DNA of 64,000 bases from Symbiodinium microadriaticum (GCA_001939145.1 LSRX01000067.1:565196-629195), one strand, 5' to 3'. Numbered from the stretch's first letter, positions 23,860 to 32,578 are shown. Notes: a model not told the origin generated them from the letters alone. Program-made: numbers and translations.

Positions 23860-25093
23860 CATATATATATACATATGTATGTATATGTATATATACACAT
23901 ATTTTCCCCAGAGCTCCATTGAAAGCACGTGCAGCGGAGCCTTGAGCTCGGGTCAACAGGTTTCGTCTTGACAGCAAGTAACTACTCGCGTGCAGCGAAG
24001 CCATGTTACATCCCTAATGATCGACCCGGATTCCTGACCAGCTTAAACATTTACCCGGATCCGTTCATGTCGCACCGTGCAAAAGTGGAAGCAGCCTGGG
24101 CGACAAAATCAATTTGTAGGGAAGTCCCGCTTGCGGTCATGGATGTTGTCCTCCTATCGGAAGGAAGCAGGTAACGGGACCTCCTGGCAGGCAGGTGCTC
24201 TCCTCCATGTACCTAGACTGTCACCAGGCGGCACGGAAGGCAAGAGCAAATGCAAACCAAATACCAAAAAGAGCCGAAAGTTCAGACCATGGCCCTAAAG
24301 CTTGAAACCACTCTCCAGGTATGGCGGAGGCATTTTCTCGGGCTGCAGCGAAGGAGCTCTCAGAGATGGTGCTTAGTTTTTGGCACCTGCAGCAGCTTGC
24401 ACATGCACGCGCCCACATTGCCATTCTCAAAGTTCAGGGCTTTGGGCCCAGGGATTATAGGTTCCGTGGAATGCTTTTTGAGAGACTTGCAAGAGAGAAG
24501 GAGAAAGAAGCAGAAAAAGTACATCAGATAAACCGTTGCCGCACCTGCCAGGATCGGACAACACCTTGGACCATGGGGTTCAGGCCGTCGGCTACGCCAA
24601 GGACTACTGGCTGATCAGGACTGCACTTGTGGCTGAGCGTCCCTGTCTCTGGATCGGCAGCCGAATGCCTCTACAGCAAGTACCATGCTTGACCTCCCCA
24701 AATGCAGCAATCAATACACACCGTTGGCGCCCGTGGGCGCTCCTGCGTGCGAGTGGCGACAGGAATTCCTGGGGCCCGGGCTGGGGTGAGAAGGGCTACA
24801 TCCGACTGTCTCTTGGCTCTCCAGGAACATCTGCAACTGATTGTGTGCTGAGTGCATTTGACGAGCAGTGTTTGCTGGCATGTCTCTTGCATTCAAGTTG
24901 ACAACTTCGTCGAAATGTCGAGTGAGTCTTCAGTGAGCACCTGTCGCGGCTGAGGTCTCGTGCCAGCGACACGAAGACCTTCGTGGACCACAACCCTGCT
25001 GACGGCGAAGCCTGCAAACCCTACCCGAAGACGCAGACCATCGGGGGCGAGCCCTGGATGAACGCGGATTGTATCGTCATACGTGTAAGCTGA
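8035..25093 (+). CDS. papain-family (C1A) cysteine protease, gene span
   Basis: A secreted or vacuolar endopeptidase spread over at least 15 exons. In order: signal peptide (8035-about 8112); I29 inhibitor propeptide (10188-10247, 10612-10680, 11133-11173, about 12338-12400); mature start [17 protein letters not shown] (16283-16352); active-site Cys in GCGSCW (17126-17145); [12 protein letters not shown] (17277-17312); 17788-17866; [12 protein letters not shown] (21139-21197); [11 protein letters not shown] (22150-about 22230); [13 protein letters not shown] (23536-about 23595); active-site His in [10 protein letters not shown] (24552-24618); active-site Asn in RNSWGPGWG (24763-24807); C-terminal tail (24955-25093). 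The catalytic triad is complete and most joins preserve frame. The usual segment between the SW and LDHG motifs was not found, so at least one exon is missing from this model. It is cathepsin L-like in layout. One intron contains a whole unrelated gene (18347-20659). Confidence 0.88.
8329..8392. repeat. telomere-like CCCTAAA island
   Basis: CCCTAAACCCTAAACCCTAA and related words, the complement of TTTAGGG, lying inside the first protease intron. Confidence 0.75.
8544..8775. repeat. TA, CTAC and CTAT microsatellite cluster
   Basis: CA and TA runs followed by long CTAC and CTAT arrays. Predicted peptides from it (Tyr/Ile/Leu repeats) are not real genes. Confidence 0.95.
9183..9286. repeat. hairpin element, family A, copy 3
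   Basis: Left arm TGGGTAGTTCTCTAAATTAG and diverged right arm CCCTAACTTGGAGAACTACA. TA on both sides fits a TA target duplication. Confidence 0.8.
10188..10247 (+). CDS. C1A protease exon: start of propeptide
   Basis: Reads [13 protein letters not shown] and joins exactly to DYKQEF in the next exon. The donor is GA (GAG|GACTA) and the next acceptor also reads AAG|GACTA, so both ends share a direct repeat. Confidence 0.75.
10612..10680 (+). CDS. C1A protease exon: I29 propeptide
   Basis: Reads [20 protein letters not shown] and ends IFE. This is the core of the I29 inhibitor domain (F.KxY...E...R..IF). It is followed by a GC donor. Confidence 0.85.
11133..11173 (+). CDS. C1A protease exon: I29 propeptide, NL..HN motif
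   Basis: Reads [13 protein letters not shown], completing IFEANL..V.AHN of the I29 domain. The 3' border to the next exon is unclear by a few bases. Confidence 0.85.
11730..12340. repeat. degenerate direct repeat array in protease intron
   Basis: At about 11735, 11857, 11961, 12044, 12137 and 12334 the intron repeats a motif close to CTTAGAGGCAGGGGC.TCGC, spaced about 80-200 bp. The last copy forms the 3' end of the intron and the start of the next exon. The second copy even extends into CCTGGCATATGG, like exon text CCTGGTACATGG. Confidence 0.6.
12338..12400 (+). CDS. C1A protease exon: end of propeptide
   Basis: Reads [20 protein letters not shown], the NxFADLxxEEF segment of I29 proteases. 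The exon ends before a GT donor at 12401 and joins in frame to the mature enzyme start at 16283. The 5' border is approximate. Confidence 0.82.
15252..15518. repeat. exact 267-bp duplicate of 13742-14008
   Basis: This segment is identical, base for base as far as I can read, to 13742-14008, while other units of the minisatellite are diverged. It ends at the undetermined base at 15519, which suggests a scaffolding overlap or collapsed repeat and not a biological copy. Confidence 0.85.
15519..15519. other. undetermined base (N)
   Basis: The only N in the window, at the edge of the exact duplication. Likely an assembly join. Confidence 0.95.
16283..16352 (+). CDS. C1A protease exon: mature N-terminus
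   Basis: Reads [19 protein letters not shown] then VKDQ. The segment [12 protein letters not shown] is the hallmark of the mature papain N-terminus. GC donor (CAAG|GCGG); the next acceptor reads TAG|GCGG. Confidence 0.95.
16388..16800. repeat. telomere-like and GGGTTCAGGG repeats
   Basis: Scattered GGGTTCAGGGTTTAGGG-type units at 16388-16480 and 16765-16800 inside the protease intron. Confidence 0.6.
17126..17145 (+). CDS. C1A protease 20-nt microexon: catalytic Cys
   Basis: Twenty bases, GCGGATGCGGGTCATGCTGG, between AG and GA. Joined to the exons on either side they encode GGCGSCW, containing the active-site cysteine. Confidence 0.88.
17277..17312 (+). CDS. C1A protease exon: [12 protein letters not shown]
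   Basis: Thirty-six bases between CCCAG and a GC donor. The peptide continues the papain motif CGSCWAFSA..TVES. Confidence 0.9.
17788..17866 (+). CDS. C1A protease exon: VDC..NPDDCGG
   Basis: Reads [18 protein letters not shown] then VENPDDCGG, matching the segment after the active-site helix (IATGK...LS.Q.LVDC). Here the usual SEQ is APQ. GC donor at 17867. Confidence 0.92.
18060..21137. repeat. 3.1-kb duplicated block, copy 1 (intronic)
   Basis: Nearly identical to 26482-29556 in the same orientation, including about 290 bp upstream and 480 bp downstream of the GT4-HAD gene. It fills almost all of the 17867-21138 protease intron. The right edge of similarity falls on the last bases before the AG|G acceptor. 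Confidence 0.9.
18347..20659 (+). CDS. GT4 glycosyltransferase fused to NT5C-type HAD nucleotidase, copy 1
   Basis: An intronless 770-residue protein. Residues 1-170 are unassigned. Residues 172-565 form a GT-B fold glycosyltransferase of the GT4 type: [17 protein letters not shown] starts the N-terminal Rossmann part, IYNGIP and [11 protein letters not shown] are conserved, and [19 protein letters not shown] gives the E-x7-E signature (E475, E483). Residues 586-770 match 5'(3')-deoxyribonucleotidase (NT5C, HAD superfamily): nucleophile motif [11 protein letters not shown] (D592, D594), [16 protein letters not shown]714 and [13 protein letters not shown]. The expected activity is sugar transfer plus nucleotide dephosphorylation; the combination is inference. 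There is no signal peptide, so it is probably cytosolic. The ATG at 18347 gives the full frame and is matched in copy 2. The gene lies inside a protease intron on the same strand. Copy 1 has E724 where copy 2 has Asp. Confidence 0.9.
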   Translation: MGLTSNLWKSSSLLSTESDEIHYSEQDDQDFASDIYVLAESTTDELLKSWKVFTALKDESYQGRRLENAAWRLHAMQKLGKSPSKEAESRITGREANSGSTESLVKVTGEEHPPIMQATWSAEQLLGACLKHKLSNETMEDVLQILHSRKFDSADVPRTSSELRALPHGQYRPVCAIFTHSLERNGANNFCLYIARVLKQSQPLTIFSPKAGPMKEDFEKLGLQVSIVDTTSPTFLSDLAISLKELKVGMLLANTIMRCDIILMAADLQLPSVWVIHESWPQDQLDQYAKEVFMCKDIDSKVIRQAFKAAGTIIFPSDMQRHLYDGMFQPDAGRTIYNGIPLQQLDHFKQSRNRREVRAALGYTDEDFLVLHLGTVCSRKGQMFSATACSRLIKEDGCANLKQLIVGARYIRDHEIRYIDQIFQVAAAHGVSCRRWEELAEEERGQPQITVMDIQAAVLQFYMAADVVLVPSLNEVLPLVICEAMAFERPVVCSRIDAIPEAVTDGVEGYLVPPGSPDAIRAAVLKLYRDPALCQRMGAAGRARVLKQFSYSRMGEHYRELLDTVTTQPAKPATLKAPSLGEMLKGRTVLVDMDNTIVDWDAEFIRRYASGRDLQEVEKIVRKRAKFEIEENFPESARAEVLETVASPGFYESLQPLPGAVEALQALVAEGVDVKLVTAPHPTCPGTCAMEKYTSVERIFGASFQERLIITRDKTQVQGDILIEDKPHISGSKPRPWKHVIFSQSYNQDVQGKERLSSWTSWREVLPRAF
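21139..21197 (+). CDS. C1A protease exon: [12 protein letters not shown]
   Basis: Follows the nested gene directly. Reads [19 protein letters not shown], the conserved GGC.GAT.ELAF segment. It joins DDCGG in frame across the 3.3-kb intron. GC donor at 21198. Confidence 0.92.
21581..21668. repeat. GA and TA microsatellite
   Basis: GA runs interrupted by TCAGAGAGAGA, then TA and CATA repeats. Confidence 0.9.
22150..22230 (+). CDS. C1A protease exon: LESSLPYEG
   Basis: Reads [20 protein letters not shown] and continues KPAVKA. The motif GI.LESSYPY.G.D..C is typical of the mature enzyme. The 3' end is approximate. Confidence 0.88.
23264..23355. repeat. hairpin element, family D, copy 2
   Basis: Diverged copy of 3161-3256, sharing GGGACCCTTCTNAACCCTAC, GGCTCTCTT and TTGAGAGGGTC in the same order. 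Confidence 0.6.
23536..23595 (+). CDS. C1A protease exon: [13 protein letters not shown]
   Basis: Reads [20 protein letters not shown], matching AL...GPVSVA..A...W of papain-like enzymes. The 3' end is approximate; the next expected segment (Y..GVF) was not located. Confidence 0.85.
23725..23905. repeat. TA, TTTA and CATA microsatellite
   Basis: Long TA, TTTA/TCTA and CATA arrays in the protease intron. The Tyr/Ile/His-rich open frames here are artefacts. Confidence 0.95.
24552..24618 (+). CDS. C1A protease exon: catalytic His
   Basis: Reads [20 protein letters not shown] then I. The active-site histidine sits in [10 protein letters not shown]. Donor GA; the codon for Arg is split across the intron. 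Confidence 0.95.
24763..24807 (+). CDS. C1A protease exon: catalytic Asn
   Basis: Reads [14 protein letters not shown] then part of Leu. With the split Arg this gives RNSWG.GWGE.GYIRL, containing the active-site asparagine. GT donor (CT|GTCTC); the next acceptor reads GAG|GTCTC. Confidence 0.95.
24955..25093 (+). CDS. C1A protease exon: C-terminal tail
   Basis: Continues the frame after GYIRL as SRASDTKTF then [18 protein letters not shown], and stops at TGA 25091-25093. The pattern D..NPADG.AC resembles tails of some protist papain-like enzymes. A further intron starting near 25083 cannot be ruled out. Confidence 0.65.
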
Positions 25094-26481
25094 TTGTTGG
25101 CTTTCCCGCAAGTGTCATGGTTATGTCGCACGGGAGGCTTTTCTGAGTCTCGTACAGGATTGAGTGGGCATGTAGAGTCTGCATGTCTGCCTGACATTGT
25201 GGAAGCTCTTGTTCTGAGAAGTCTGGGACAGGAATTCGACGATGCAAGCCAAGGGCAATTCTGTTCGTGAAGAAGCCTTGCGAGATTGAGTTGGGCCTGG
25301 GTATTTGGTTTAGGGTCCATTTAAGGATGAATTTCGTGATGCAGCGGGTAGCAGCTTCGTCAGGATCAAGGGGGCATCAGGGGGCTAAGCGACTCTAGAC
25401 CTTTCAGCAGTCTTATAGTAGCCACTCGTGAGCCTGTAGTTAAACACCGTTTAGCAAACTTCTGGTAACTCGTATAGTTCCCCTTTGGAAGGCCTTCCAT
25501 GCCTCTGCCAGGAATGCGGCGTGCTCTTCGACAGCTCCTACCCTGTTGGGCTTGTTGCTGGGACCGAGGAAGAGATTGTGGTGTAGATTTGACAGCCACA
25601 ATACTTCCAGAAAATTAAGCATCAGATGCCATGGCTCCGTCTGACGGCTCCTGCGGGGCCGTGGAAGTCAATTCCTGCGACTCTGGTGCTGTGGCCACTG
25701 GCAGCTGATTTGGGAGGCCAGAATAGCAGAAGCTGTCCTGGAGTGGCCCGGAAAGTTGAATTAGATAAGGCAGCGGGACATCGTTGGCACATCCCTAGTG
25801 AGTTCCGGTTCGAGTGCACTGGTACCTTGAGTGTCTGTTTCTGGGCCACATATGTTCCATCATCTGCCGTAGTGCGTTTGCTTTCGCTTTCGACGGGCAC
25901 TTGGCTTGGGAGCGAGAGTTTCCACGAAATGTTGCTCCCTTCTGTCGGCCTCAATTGTCGGGGCATAAGGACCTCTAACACGATTCAGAAGTCACCATTC
26001 CGTGCTGTTGGGCCGGTCGCTGCCTTATATTGCTTGGCAGAGTAAAGCTCGGCAGCAGCAGACAGTGGAGCGAAGCAATACAAAACTAAAAAGGCCACAG
26101 CCAACTCTACACCCACCACTCACAGTGACAGCTTATGTAGCCACACTCAGAGAAGCGACTTCTAGCAGGCTAGACACGACTTAAATACCCATGGCATGGC
26201 TTTCAAATGTCAAATCTTTCTTACATGCAGACCGCTGCTGAGTGACCTCCAGAGTGACAGCGAAGCTCGAGTTATATGGAAGATGAAGACTTCATGCATC
26301 CGAGCTTATATCCCAATACTGGCTCACTCCGGTGATGGCGTCGCCTGGACGCCGGCGCAGACGCGGAGGATTGCAGCTCTCGTTGATGTTGCGTCCTTGT
26401 GCCGGCCGAAGTGTTTAGCAGAATTCGCATCAGCCTATGAATCCGAGCACCTGGATCCTGTCAGGACTCGTGTTTCCTTGC
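25094..26481. other. no gene recognised
   Basis: The spacer between the protease and the second GT4-HAD copy. Open frames at 25622-26045 and 26196-26498 show no family features. A sequence at 26423-26470 recurs at 29558-29605. Confidence 0.4.
26423..26470. repeat. imperfect direct repeat, left of GT4-HAD copy 2
   Basis: About 48 bp beginning AATTCGCATCAGCCTATGAA and including CCTGTCAGGACTC recurs with a few differences at 29558-29605, so the two copies bracket the second duplicated block. Confidence 0.75.
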
Positions 26482-29400
26482 GCGACTTGCGCACATAGAC
26501 TTAGAGCGCTAAACCACTGGCATGCTCGGCTTTATATAGGGCTCGTACCCAAAGTAGTAGCGGTCTCTAGGCCCCGAACACTATGATTACTCGGAGTGCT
26601 TTCCGGTACTTTACAACATACGACAGCCACGGTAATTAGGGTACCCTTTTTGACTTGAAGCCGTACACCCTGGCCTGCGGTGATGGCTCAAAGCCATTTC
26701 TTTGCAACCCGAGCTTGCGCAGCGTGCGACTGCTTGTCCTTTGAGATCCACATATAGCTGAGCCATGGGGCTGACAAGCAATTTGTGGAAGAGCTCATCT
26801 CTTTTGAGCACCGAGAGTGACGAAATTCATTACAGCGAGCAAGATGATCAGGACTTCGCTTCTGACATCTACGTCCTGGCGGAAAGCACCACGGACGAGC
26901 TGCTGAACTCCTGGAAGGTCTTCACCGCCCTGAAGGATGAGAGCTACCAGGGCAGGCGGCTGGAGAATGCAGCCTGGCGCCTGCATGCCATGCAGAAGCT
27001 GGGCAAAAGCCCCAGCAAGGAGGCGGAGTCTCGCATCACTGGGCGTGAGGCGAACAGCGGTTCGACCGAGTCTCTTGTCAAGGTGACTGGCGAGGAGCAT
27101 CCGCCCATCATGCAGGCAACCTGGAGTGCGGAGCAGCTGCTTGGGGCCTGCTTGAAGCACAAGCTCTCCAATGAGACGATGGAAGATGTGCTGCAGATCC
27201 TGCACAGCAGAAAGTTTGACTCTGCCGACGTTCCCCGCACCTCCTCTGAGCTGAGAGCCCTTCCTCATGGCCAGTATCGGCCAGTCTGCGCCATCTTCAC
27301 TCACAGTCTTGAAAGGAATGGTGCGAACAATTTCTGCCTCTACATCGCAAGGGTCCTGAAGCAAAGTCAGCCTTTGACAATCTTCTCCCCAAAGGCTGGT
27401 CCCATGAAGGAAGACTTCGAGAAGTTGGGCCTGCAGGTGAGCATCGTCGACACCACCTCTCCAACCTTTCTGTCTGACCTCGCCATCTCCTTGAAAGAGC
27501 TGAAAGTGGGCATGCTACTTGCGAACACCATCATGCGCTGTGACATCATCCTCATGGCGGCAGATCTTCAGCTTCCCTCCGTCTGGGTGATTCACGAGTC
27601 CTGGCCACAAGATCAGCTGGACCACTATGCGAAGGAAGTGTTTATGTGCAAGGACATCGACTCGAAGGTCATCCGCCAGGCATTTAAGGCTGCAGGGACG
27701 ATCATCTTTCCATCGGACATGCAACGCCACCTCTACGACGGCATGTTCCAGCCGGATGCTGGCAGGACCATCTACAACGGCATCCCTCTGCAGCAGCTGG
27801 ACCACTTCAAGCAAAGCAGAAACAGGCGAGAAGTGCGAGCAGCGCTGGGCTACACAGACGAGGACTTCCTGGTGCTGCACCTGGGCACGGTCTGCAGCAG
27901 GAAGGGGCAAATGTTCTCGGCGACGGCATGCTCCCGACTCATCAAAGAGGATGGGTGCGCGAATCTCAAGCAACTGATCGTTGGCGCTCGGTACATCAGG
28001 GATCATGAGATTCGGTACATCGACCAGATCTTTCAGGTCGCGGCCGCCCATGGTGTCTCCTGCAGGCGGTGGGAGGAGCTGGCAGAAGAGGAGCGTGGAC
28101 AGCCTCAGATCACTGTCATGGACATCCAAGCAGCCGTCTTGCAGTTCTACATGGCTGCAGATGTCGTTTTGGTCCCATCCTTGAACGAGGTCTTGCCACT
28201 GGTCATTTGTGAAGCCATGGCTTTCGAACGACCAGTGGTATGCAGCCGAATTGATGCAATCCCAGAGGCTGTGACCGACGGAGTTGAGGGCTACCTGGTG
28301 CCCCCTGGAAGCCCTGATGCCATCCGAGCAGCTGTGCTGAAGCTGTACCGGGACCCGGCCCTATGCCAGAGGATGGGTGCAGCGGGCAGGGCTCGTGTCT
28401 TGAAGCAATTCAGCTACAGCCGAATGGGTGAGCACTACCGAGAGTTGCTGGACACCGTGACTACACAACCAGCCATGCCAGCCACTCTGAAGGCACCGTC
28501 CTTAGGCGAGATGCTCAAGGGCCGCACAGTACTAGTCGACATGGACAACACCATCGTCGATTGGGATGCGGAGTTTATCCGTCGCTACGCTTCTGGCCGT
28601 GACCTCCAGGAGGTAGAGAAGATCGTGCGCAACCGGGCGAAGTTTGAAATCGAGGAGAACTTCCCCGAGTCGGCGCGTGCAGAGGTCCTTGAGACGGTGG
28701 CTTCGCCGGGCTTCTACGAGAGCTTGCAGCCGCTGCCTGGTGCCGTCGAGGCTTTGCAGGCACTCGTAGCCGAGGGCGTAGATGTGAAGCTGGTCACAGC
28801 TCCGCACCCGACCTGTCCTGGGACTTGTGCGATGGAGAAATACACGTCAGTTGAGCGCATGTTTGGAGCTTCCTTCCAGGAACGTTTGATCATCACAAGG
28901 GACAAGACTCAGGTGCAGGGAGACATCCTCATTGACGACAAGCCACATATCTCGGGCAGCAAGCCGCGCCCTTGGAAGCACGTCATCTTCAGCCAGTCCT
29001 ACAACCAAGACGTCCAGGGCAAGGAGCGGCTTTCGTCTTGGACTTCCTGGCGGGAGGTGCTTCCCAGGGCTTTCTGAGCTTCTTGGCATATGCCAACCGC
29101 TGGAGTTTGCAAGTTTCAGGGGAGTTCCTGCTGTTGTCTTCCTTGCAGGGCTCCTGTAGAGAAAGCCGGGAGGGTCCCGGCGTCCAATCCTTATCGCTTC
29201 GAGTGGATGCTGCCGTCCACCGGGGCCTCATTTAAATTCTCCAGGATTGGTTGAACCTGTCGCCAATCCATCACAGACTTCGACTGGTGTCAATCCCAGA
29301 TGCACATACCATTGCATGCTGACAGTCCACCCTTGTGCTCACGGATGGCCTGAAAGCTTGCAAAGCACACCAGCCAATACACCCAATACACATTTAAAAT

Positions 29401-29556
29401 TTTGTCATCGCTGTACAGATGTCCGCCGTGTACAGCCCAACTCACGCGGACGCAAGGTGATCTCACAGACTCTCATATAGGCTTCGGCATGAGCAGTCAA
29501 GACGGAAAATGTCCAAGTTGCGAGAGTCCATCAGCCGGCTTCCCCGTGTGCTTGTG
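26482..29556. repeat. 3.1-kb duplicated block, copy 2
   Basis: Counterpart of 18060-21137. Upstream and downstream noncoding parts match with small indels. Its right edge ends in GTGCTTGTGTAATT, where copy 1 has GGTGCTTGTGCAG|GA, so the protease splice acceptor and exon are not included. Confidence 0.9.
26765..29077 (+). CDS. GT4 glycosyltransferase fused to NT5C-type HAD nucleotidase, copy 2
   Basis: A second intact 770-residue copy, differing from copy 1 at six residues: K48N, Q287H, K571M, K623N, I699M and E724D (copy 1 to copy 2). The E-x7-E glycosyltransferase signature, the HAD nucleophile DMDNT and the last HAD motif (GDILIDDKP) are all kept; Asp at 724 is the form usual in NT5C enzymes. 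Most nucleotide differences between the copies look synonymous, which fits selection on both proteins. Unlike copy 1 it lies beyond the last protease exon found, bracketed by imperfect direct repeats. No intron or signal peptide is seen. Activity is inferred from family membership only. Confidence 0.9.
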   Translation: MGLTSNLWKSSSLLSTESDEIHYSEQDDQDFASDIYVLAESTTDELLNSWKVFTALKDESYQGRRLENAAWRLHAMQKLGKSPSKEAESRITGREANSGSTESLVKVTGEEHPPIMQATWSAEQLLGACLKHKLSNETMEDVLQILHSRKFDSADVPRTSSELRALPHGQYRPVCAIFTHSLERNGANNFCLYIARVLKQSQPLTIFSPKAGPMKEDFEKLGLQVSIVDTTSPTFLSDLAISLKELKVGMLLANTIMRCDIILMAADLQLPSVWVIHESWPQDQLDHYAKEVFMCKDIDSKVIRQAFKAAGTIIFPSDMQRHLYDGMFQPDAGRTIYNGIPLQQLDHFKQSRNRREVRAALGYTDEDFLVLHLGTVCSRKGQMFSATACSRLIKEDGCANLKQLIVGARYIRDHEIRYIDQIFQVAAAHGVSCRRWEELAEEERGQPQITVMDIQAAVLQFYMAADVVLVPSLNEVLPLVICEAMAFERPVVCSRIDAIPEAVTDGVEGYLVPPGSPDAIRAAVLKLYRDPALCQRMGAAGRARVLKQFSYSRMGEHYRELLDTVTTQPAMPATLKAPSLGEMLKGRTVLVDMDNTIVDWDAEFIRRYASGRDLQEVEKIVRNRAKFEIEENFPESARAEVLETVASPGFYESLQPLPGAVEALQALVAEGVDVKLVTAPHPTCPGTCAMEKYTSVERMFGASFQERLIITRDKTQVQGDILIDDKPHISGSKPRPWKHVIFSQSYNQDVQGKERLSSWTSWREVLPRAF

Positions 29557-29557
29557 T

Positions 29558-29605
29558 AATTCGCGTCAGCTTATGAATCCGAACACCTGAGTCCTGTCAG
29601 GACTC
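29558..29605. repeat. imperfect direct repeat, right of GT4-HAD copy 2
   Basis: Right-hand partner of 26423-26470, beginning AATTCGCGTCAGCTTATGAA. Confidence 0.75.
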
Positions 29606-30313
29606 CTGTCGCGTCTGAGTTAGCTGCAGATGGCATCTGTTGAAACTTGGAAGCAGGCACGGCTTAAATTCAAGCCTCGTGCAGCGGCGGCAGAGTGAGT
29701 GGTTGGCTCTGTTTCTGAATGCAACCCTGCAGCTGTTCAACGTCCGGCAGCCAGAAGTCTTCAACTACACTCCTATACCTGATCCCAGGAATCATTGCAT
29801 AAGGCCGACTGTAGATACTGTAGATTCTTCTGTTCTGAAGTATATGGAAGACTAGGCGGAGGTCTGCAACCAGCCAGAAGCCTATAAATTTACACGCTTA
29901 CTTCCGTTTCTTTCTCCAGCAATCTTTGATTTAGCAAGCCTGAAGCCCGCAAAGGAACAGATTTTCTCAACAGCAGCCGGAGCAGCTTCGGACTCAGCCG
30001 CCACGATTTAGGGTTTCGGGTTTAGGGCAAATGCCGATGTTTCGGACACATCGCTTGGAAGATCTTGGAAACGGAGGAAGTTACTTGAGTCTTTAATGGC
30101 ATGCACTGGTGGTTTCAGCTTGGGGGTGTTCTGCTTCGGCGGTTCGAGGATGCGGGGCAACCGGGAACATGTCTACAAAGTGAATCAGAATCCATCGGCT
30201 CATGTTCTGCTTGTTTGAGAATCACGCCATTCGATACGTTTGACCCTATCTCTTCCATCCTCATCTCCTGCTAAACCTTCAGGCTTTCCAATCTTGCCCC
30301 ATATGCCTTAAAG
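29606..30313. other. no gene recognised
   Basis: A coding-like patch at about 29692-29790 (SEWLALFLNATLQLFNVRQP) has no recognisable family or firm splice borders. The rest shows nothing. Confidence 0.3.
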
Positions 30314-30414
30314 CCGAAGTCACCCCTGCTGAAATCGCTGAGGCACAGACCTTAGGAGGGGCTGCTCAAGGCGGCCTTGCGTTGCTGGCACAGCTTGTGG
30401 AGGAGCTTGTCTGA
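30314..30414 (+). CDS. unassigned terminal exon candidate
   Basis: Follows an AAAG acceptor and reads AEVTPAEIAEAQTLGGAAQG then GLALLAQLVEELV before TGA at 30412-30414. It is strongly helix-forming and protein-like. It could be the last exon of an unrecognised gene. Confidence 0.35.
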
Positions 30415-31648
30415 CATGAACATCCACTAGACTTATAAATTCTAGAACCAAAATCAGCTTCCTGCTCAAGTTGCCTCCTTGGCCCTGCTGACCCTAGAGA
30501 CTAGAGATCTGAAGACCCTGGCCGTGGCGGTTGTGTGCCCCTTAGTCGCAAGTTCGGATTCGTAGGATTCCCGGTTTACCGACTTACATACACCCAAAAC
30601 ACCCCCCCATTCTGATTATTCAGGCCCCTGTACCCGATAGCTAGCTAATTCTTCTACCTACCACGAGCCTGAGTTGGGCTGTCTAGAGAACAACCAACCC
30701 TCACAAGCATCCTGAGTCCTGGTTAATTACATTAAACAGTCCCCATACACAACCCCAGAAATCGATAGAACGTTCCGGAAGATCCAACATACAAGCGGGA
30801 CCCAGCCGGAGCTTGGTCTCGCAGGAGGCGATCGAGCCACCGCCGAACACGCGCGAAGAGGGCCCGCCACCACCAGAGCTGAGGCTGGACTAGCACAAGT
30901 GCTCGAGTCCTTTTTCACTTCGTACTTGCCGGTACTTGCTCTCGTCACCGGTGCCATTCTTTTCTAGTGGATTAGGATACTGTCGGAACGGCACTAGAAC
31001 AGTTGATTTGTAAGTGCTGCTGCTACTCGGATGAAATCCCTGGATGAACTGAACGGATGCTTCGTTTTTGAGTAATTACCTTCCCCCGAACGAACAGCAG
31101 CTGAGCCTCGTAAGTCATACAAAGCAAGGGTTTGTGGTAGCACAACCCCCACAACATCCCACCAGTACGGTACAATCTACGTAGTTACATGTGGTTGCCA
31201 ATACTATTCTCATATTATGTATTCCTTAGGGTTCCTTATCGTTGTCATTTTAGGATTGCCCCGACACCCTATTCTCATGATGAAGGCCCTTATATGTCCC
31301 TAAGTCAAAGCCGAAGCCTTAAGCCTTCAGCCCCCCGCACTGCCCCGCACTAAACCCGAAGCCCTAAGCCCCAACCCCAAACCATATTACATCCGAGACC
31401 CGACCCCCCTGTCTTTAGCTACCCAAACTCCAACCCTACGCCTTAGAATCACGAAGCCTACTTCAGTCCTCCGACTCCGGCAGAGAGAGACAGCGAGAGA
31501 GAGAGGGCTTAGGGTTCAGGGGTTTATAGGGTTTAGGGGAAGCCCGAAGCCCTTTCTGCGCTACTGCCAGGCAAGCACCTCCCAAGGTCATCGAATGCGA
31601 TGGAAGCCCACCAGCTCCGGACCCGAGCTCCTACTGTTGAAATACTTT

Positions 31649-31679
<31 letters not shown>

Positions 31680-32578
31680 TTTTGAGGGTGGTTCGGGGCT
31701 TGGGTTTTTGGGATGTGGGGTTTTAGGAGTTTCAACCCGCCGGGCCTTCAGGGTGTTGGGAATTAGGAGTAGTCCCAGATCAGCCGTTGCAAACATTGCG
31801 GTAGCTGAAGGATCAGGGCAAAGTGCGCGGCAGCCCCTGCTCAAAAAAGGTGCGTCGTGGATGGCAGGTGACTCAAGCCTCAACTCATAAGGGTAGCCTG
31901 ACTGGTAGAGGTGGATTTGGCGAAGTATGGCATATCATAATCTAGGTCGTGCTGACAAGAAGTAGAAATATGTAGAAATAATTCTACATGTGTGAAGCAA
32001 GGCTGCGTGGTCACTCTCGACTAGAAGCGTGTAAGGGCATGCAGCCAGACATCCAACATCCAATGTTTCCCCGCTTGTTCAGCGACCGACATAGTGTGAT
32101 ATGATATGACGTGAACTCCGCTTTCTGCTTCGCCTTCAAATCCTTGTGTGTTAGAGACAACCCGTGTAGGCAAAGCGCAAAACCTTAATCCTGAGAAAGA
32201 AAGCTGAACCACGCGAGGGCCAAATACACAAGAACATACAGAATAATAATCCAACACCATACATACAACAACACACATCTCAGAAGCGAAGGCAAACGCG
32301 AACGCCTCAGACAGCTTCGTAAGACATCTCAAGGAGCCCATATAAGCCATACATTTCTTCATGAAGCTTCATGAACTATGCCTAGGCTAAGGCCCCGTGC
32401 ATCCAAACCCGACGCCCTTTTATCACCGCTGTATGGAGTTAATAACCCTTTCGATGGCCACCGGATGCAATGATTGCCATTGCTTTATCCTCTGTGCTCT
32501 CAACTGAACCATGCCATGCGGGCTTGTCAGTGGGAGGCAAAAAAACCCTTAAACCCCAAACAGCCCACAGCCCAGCAG
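30415..32578. other. no gene recognised
   Basis: Holds GA repeats at 31483-31510 and CT repeats at about 31651-31680, and telomere-like words near 31505-31540. No supported exon. Confidence 0.35.
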
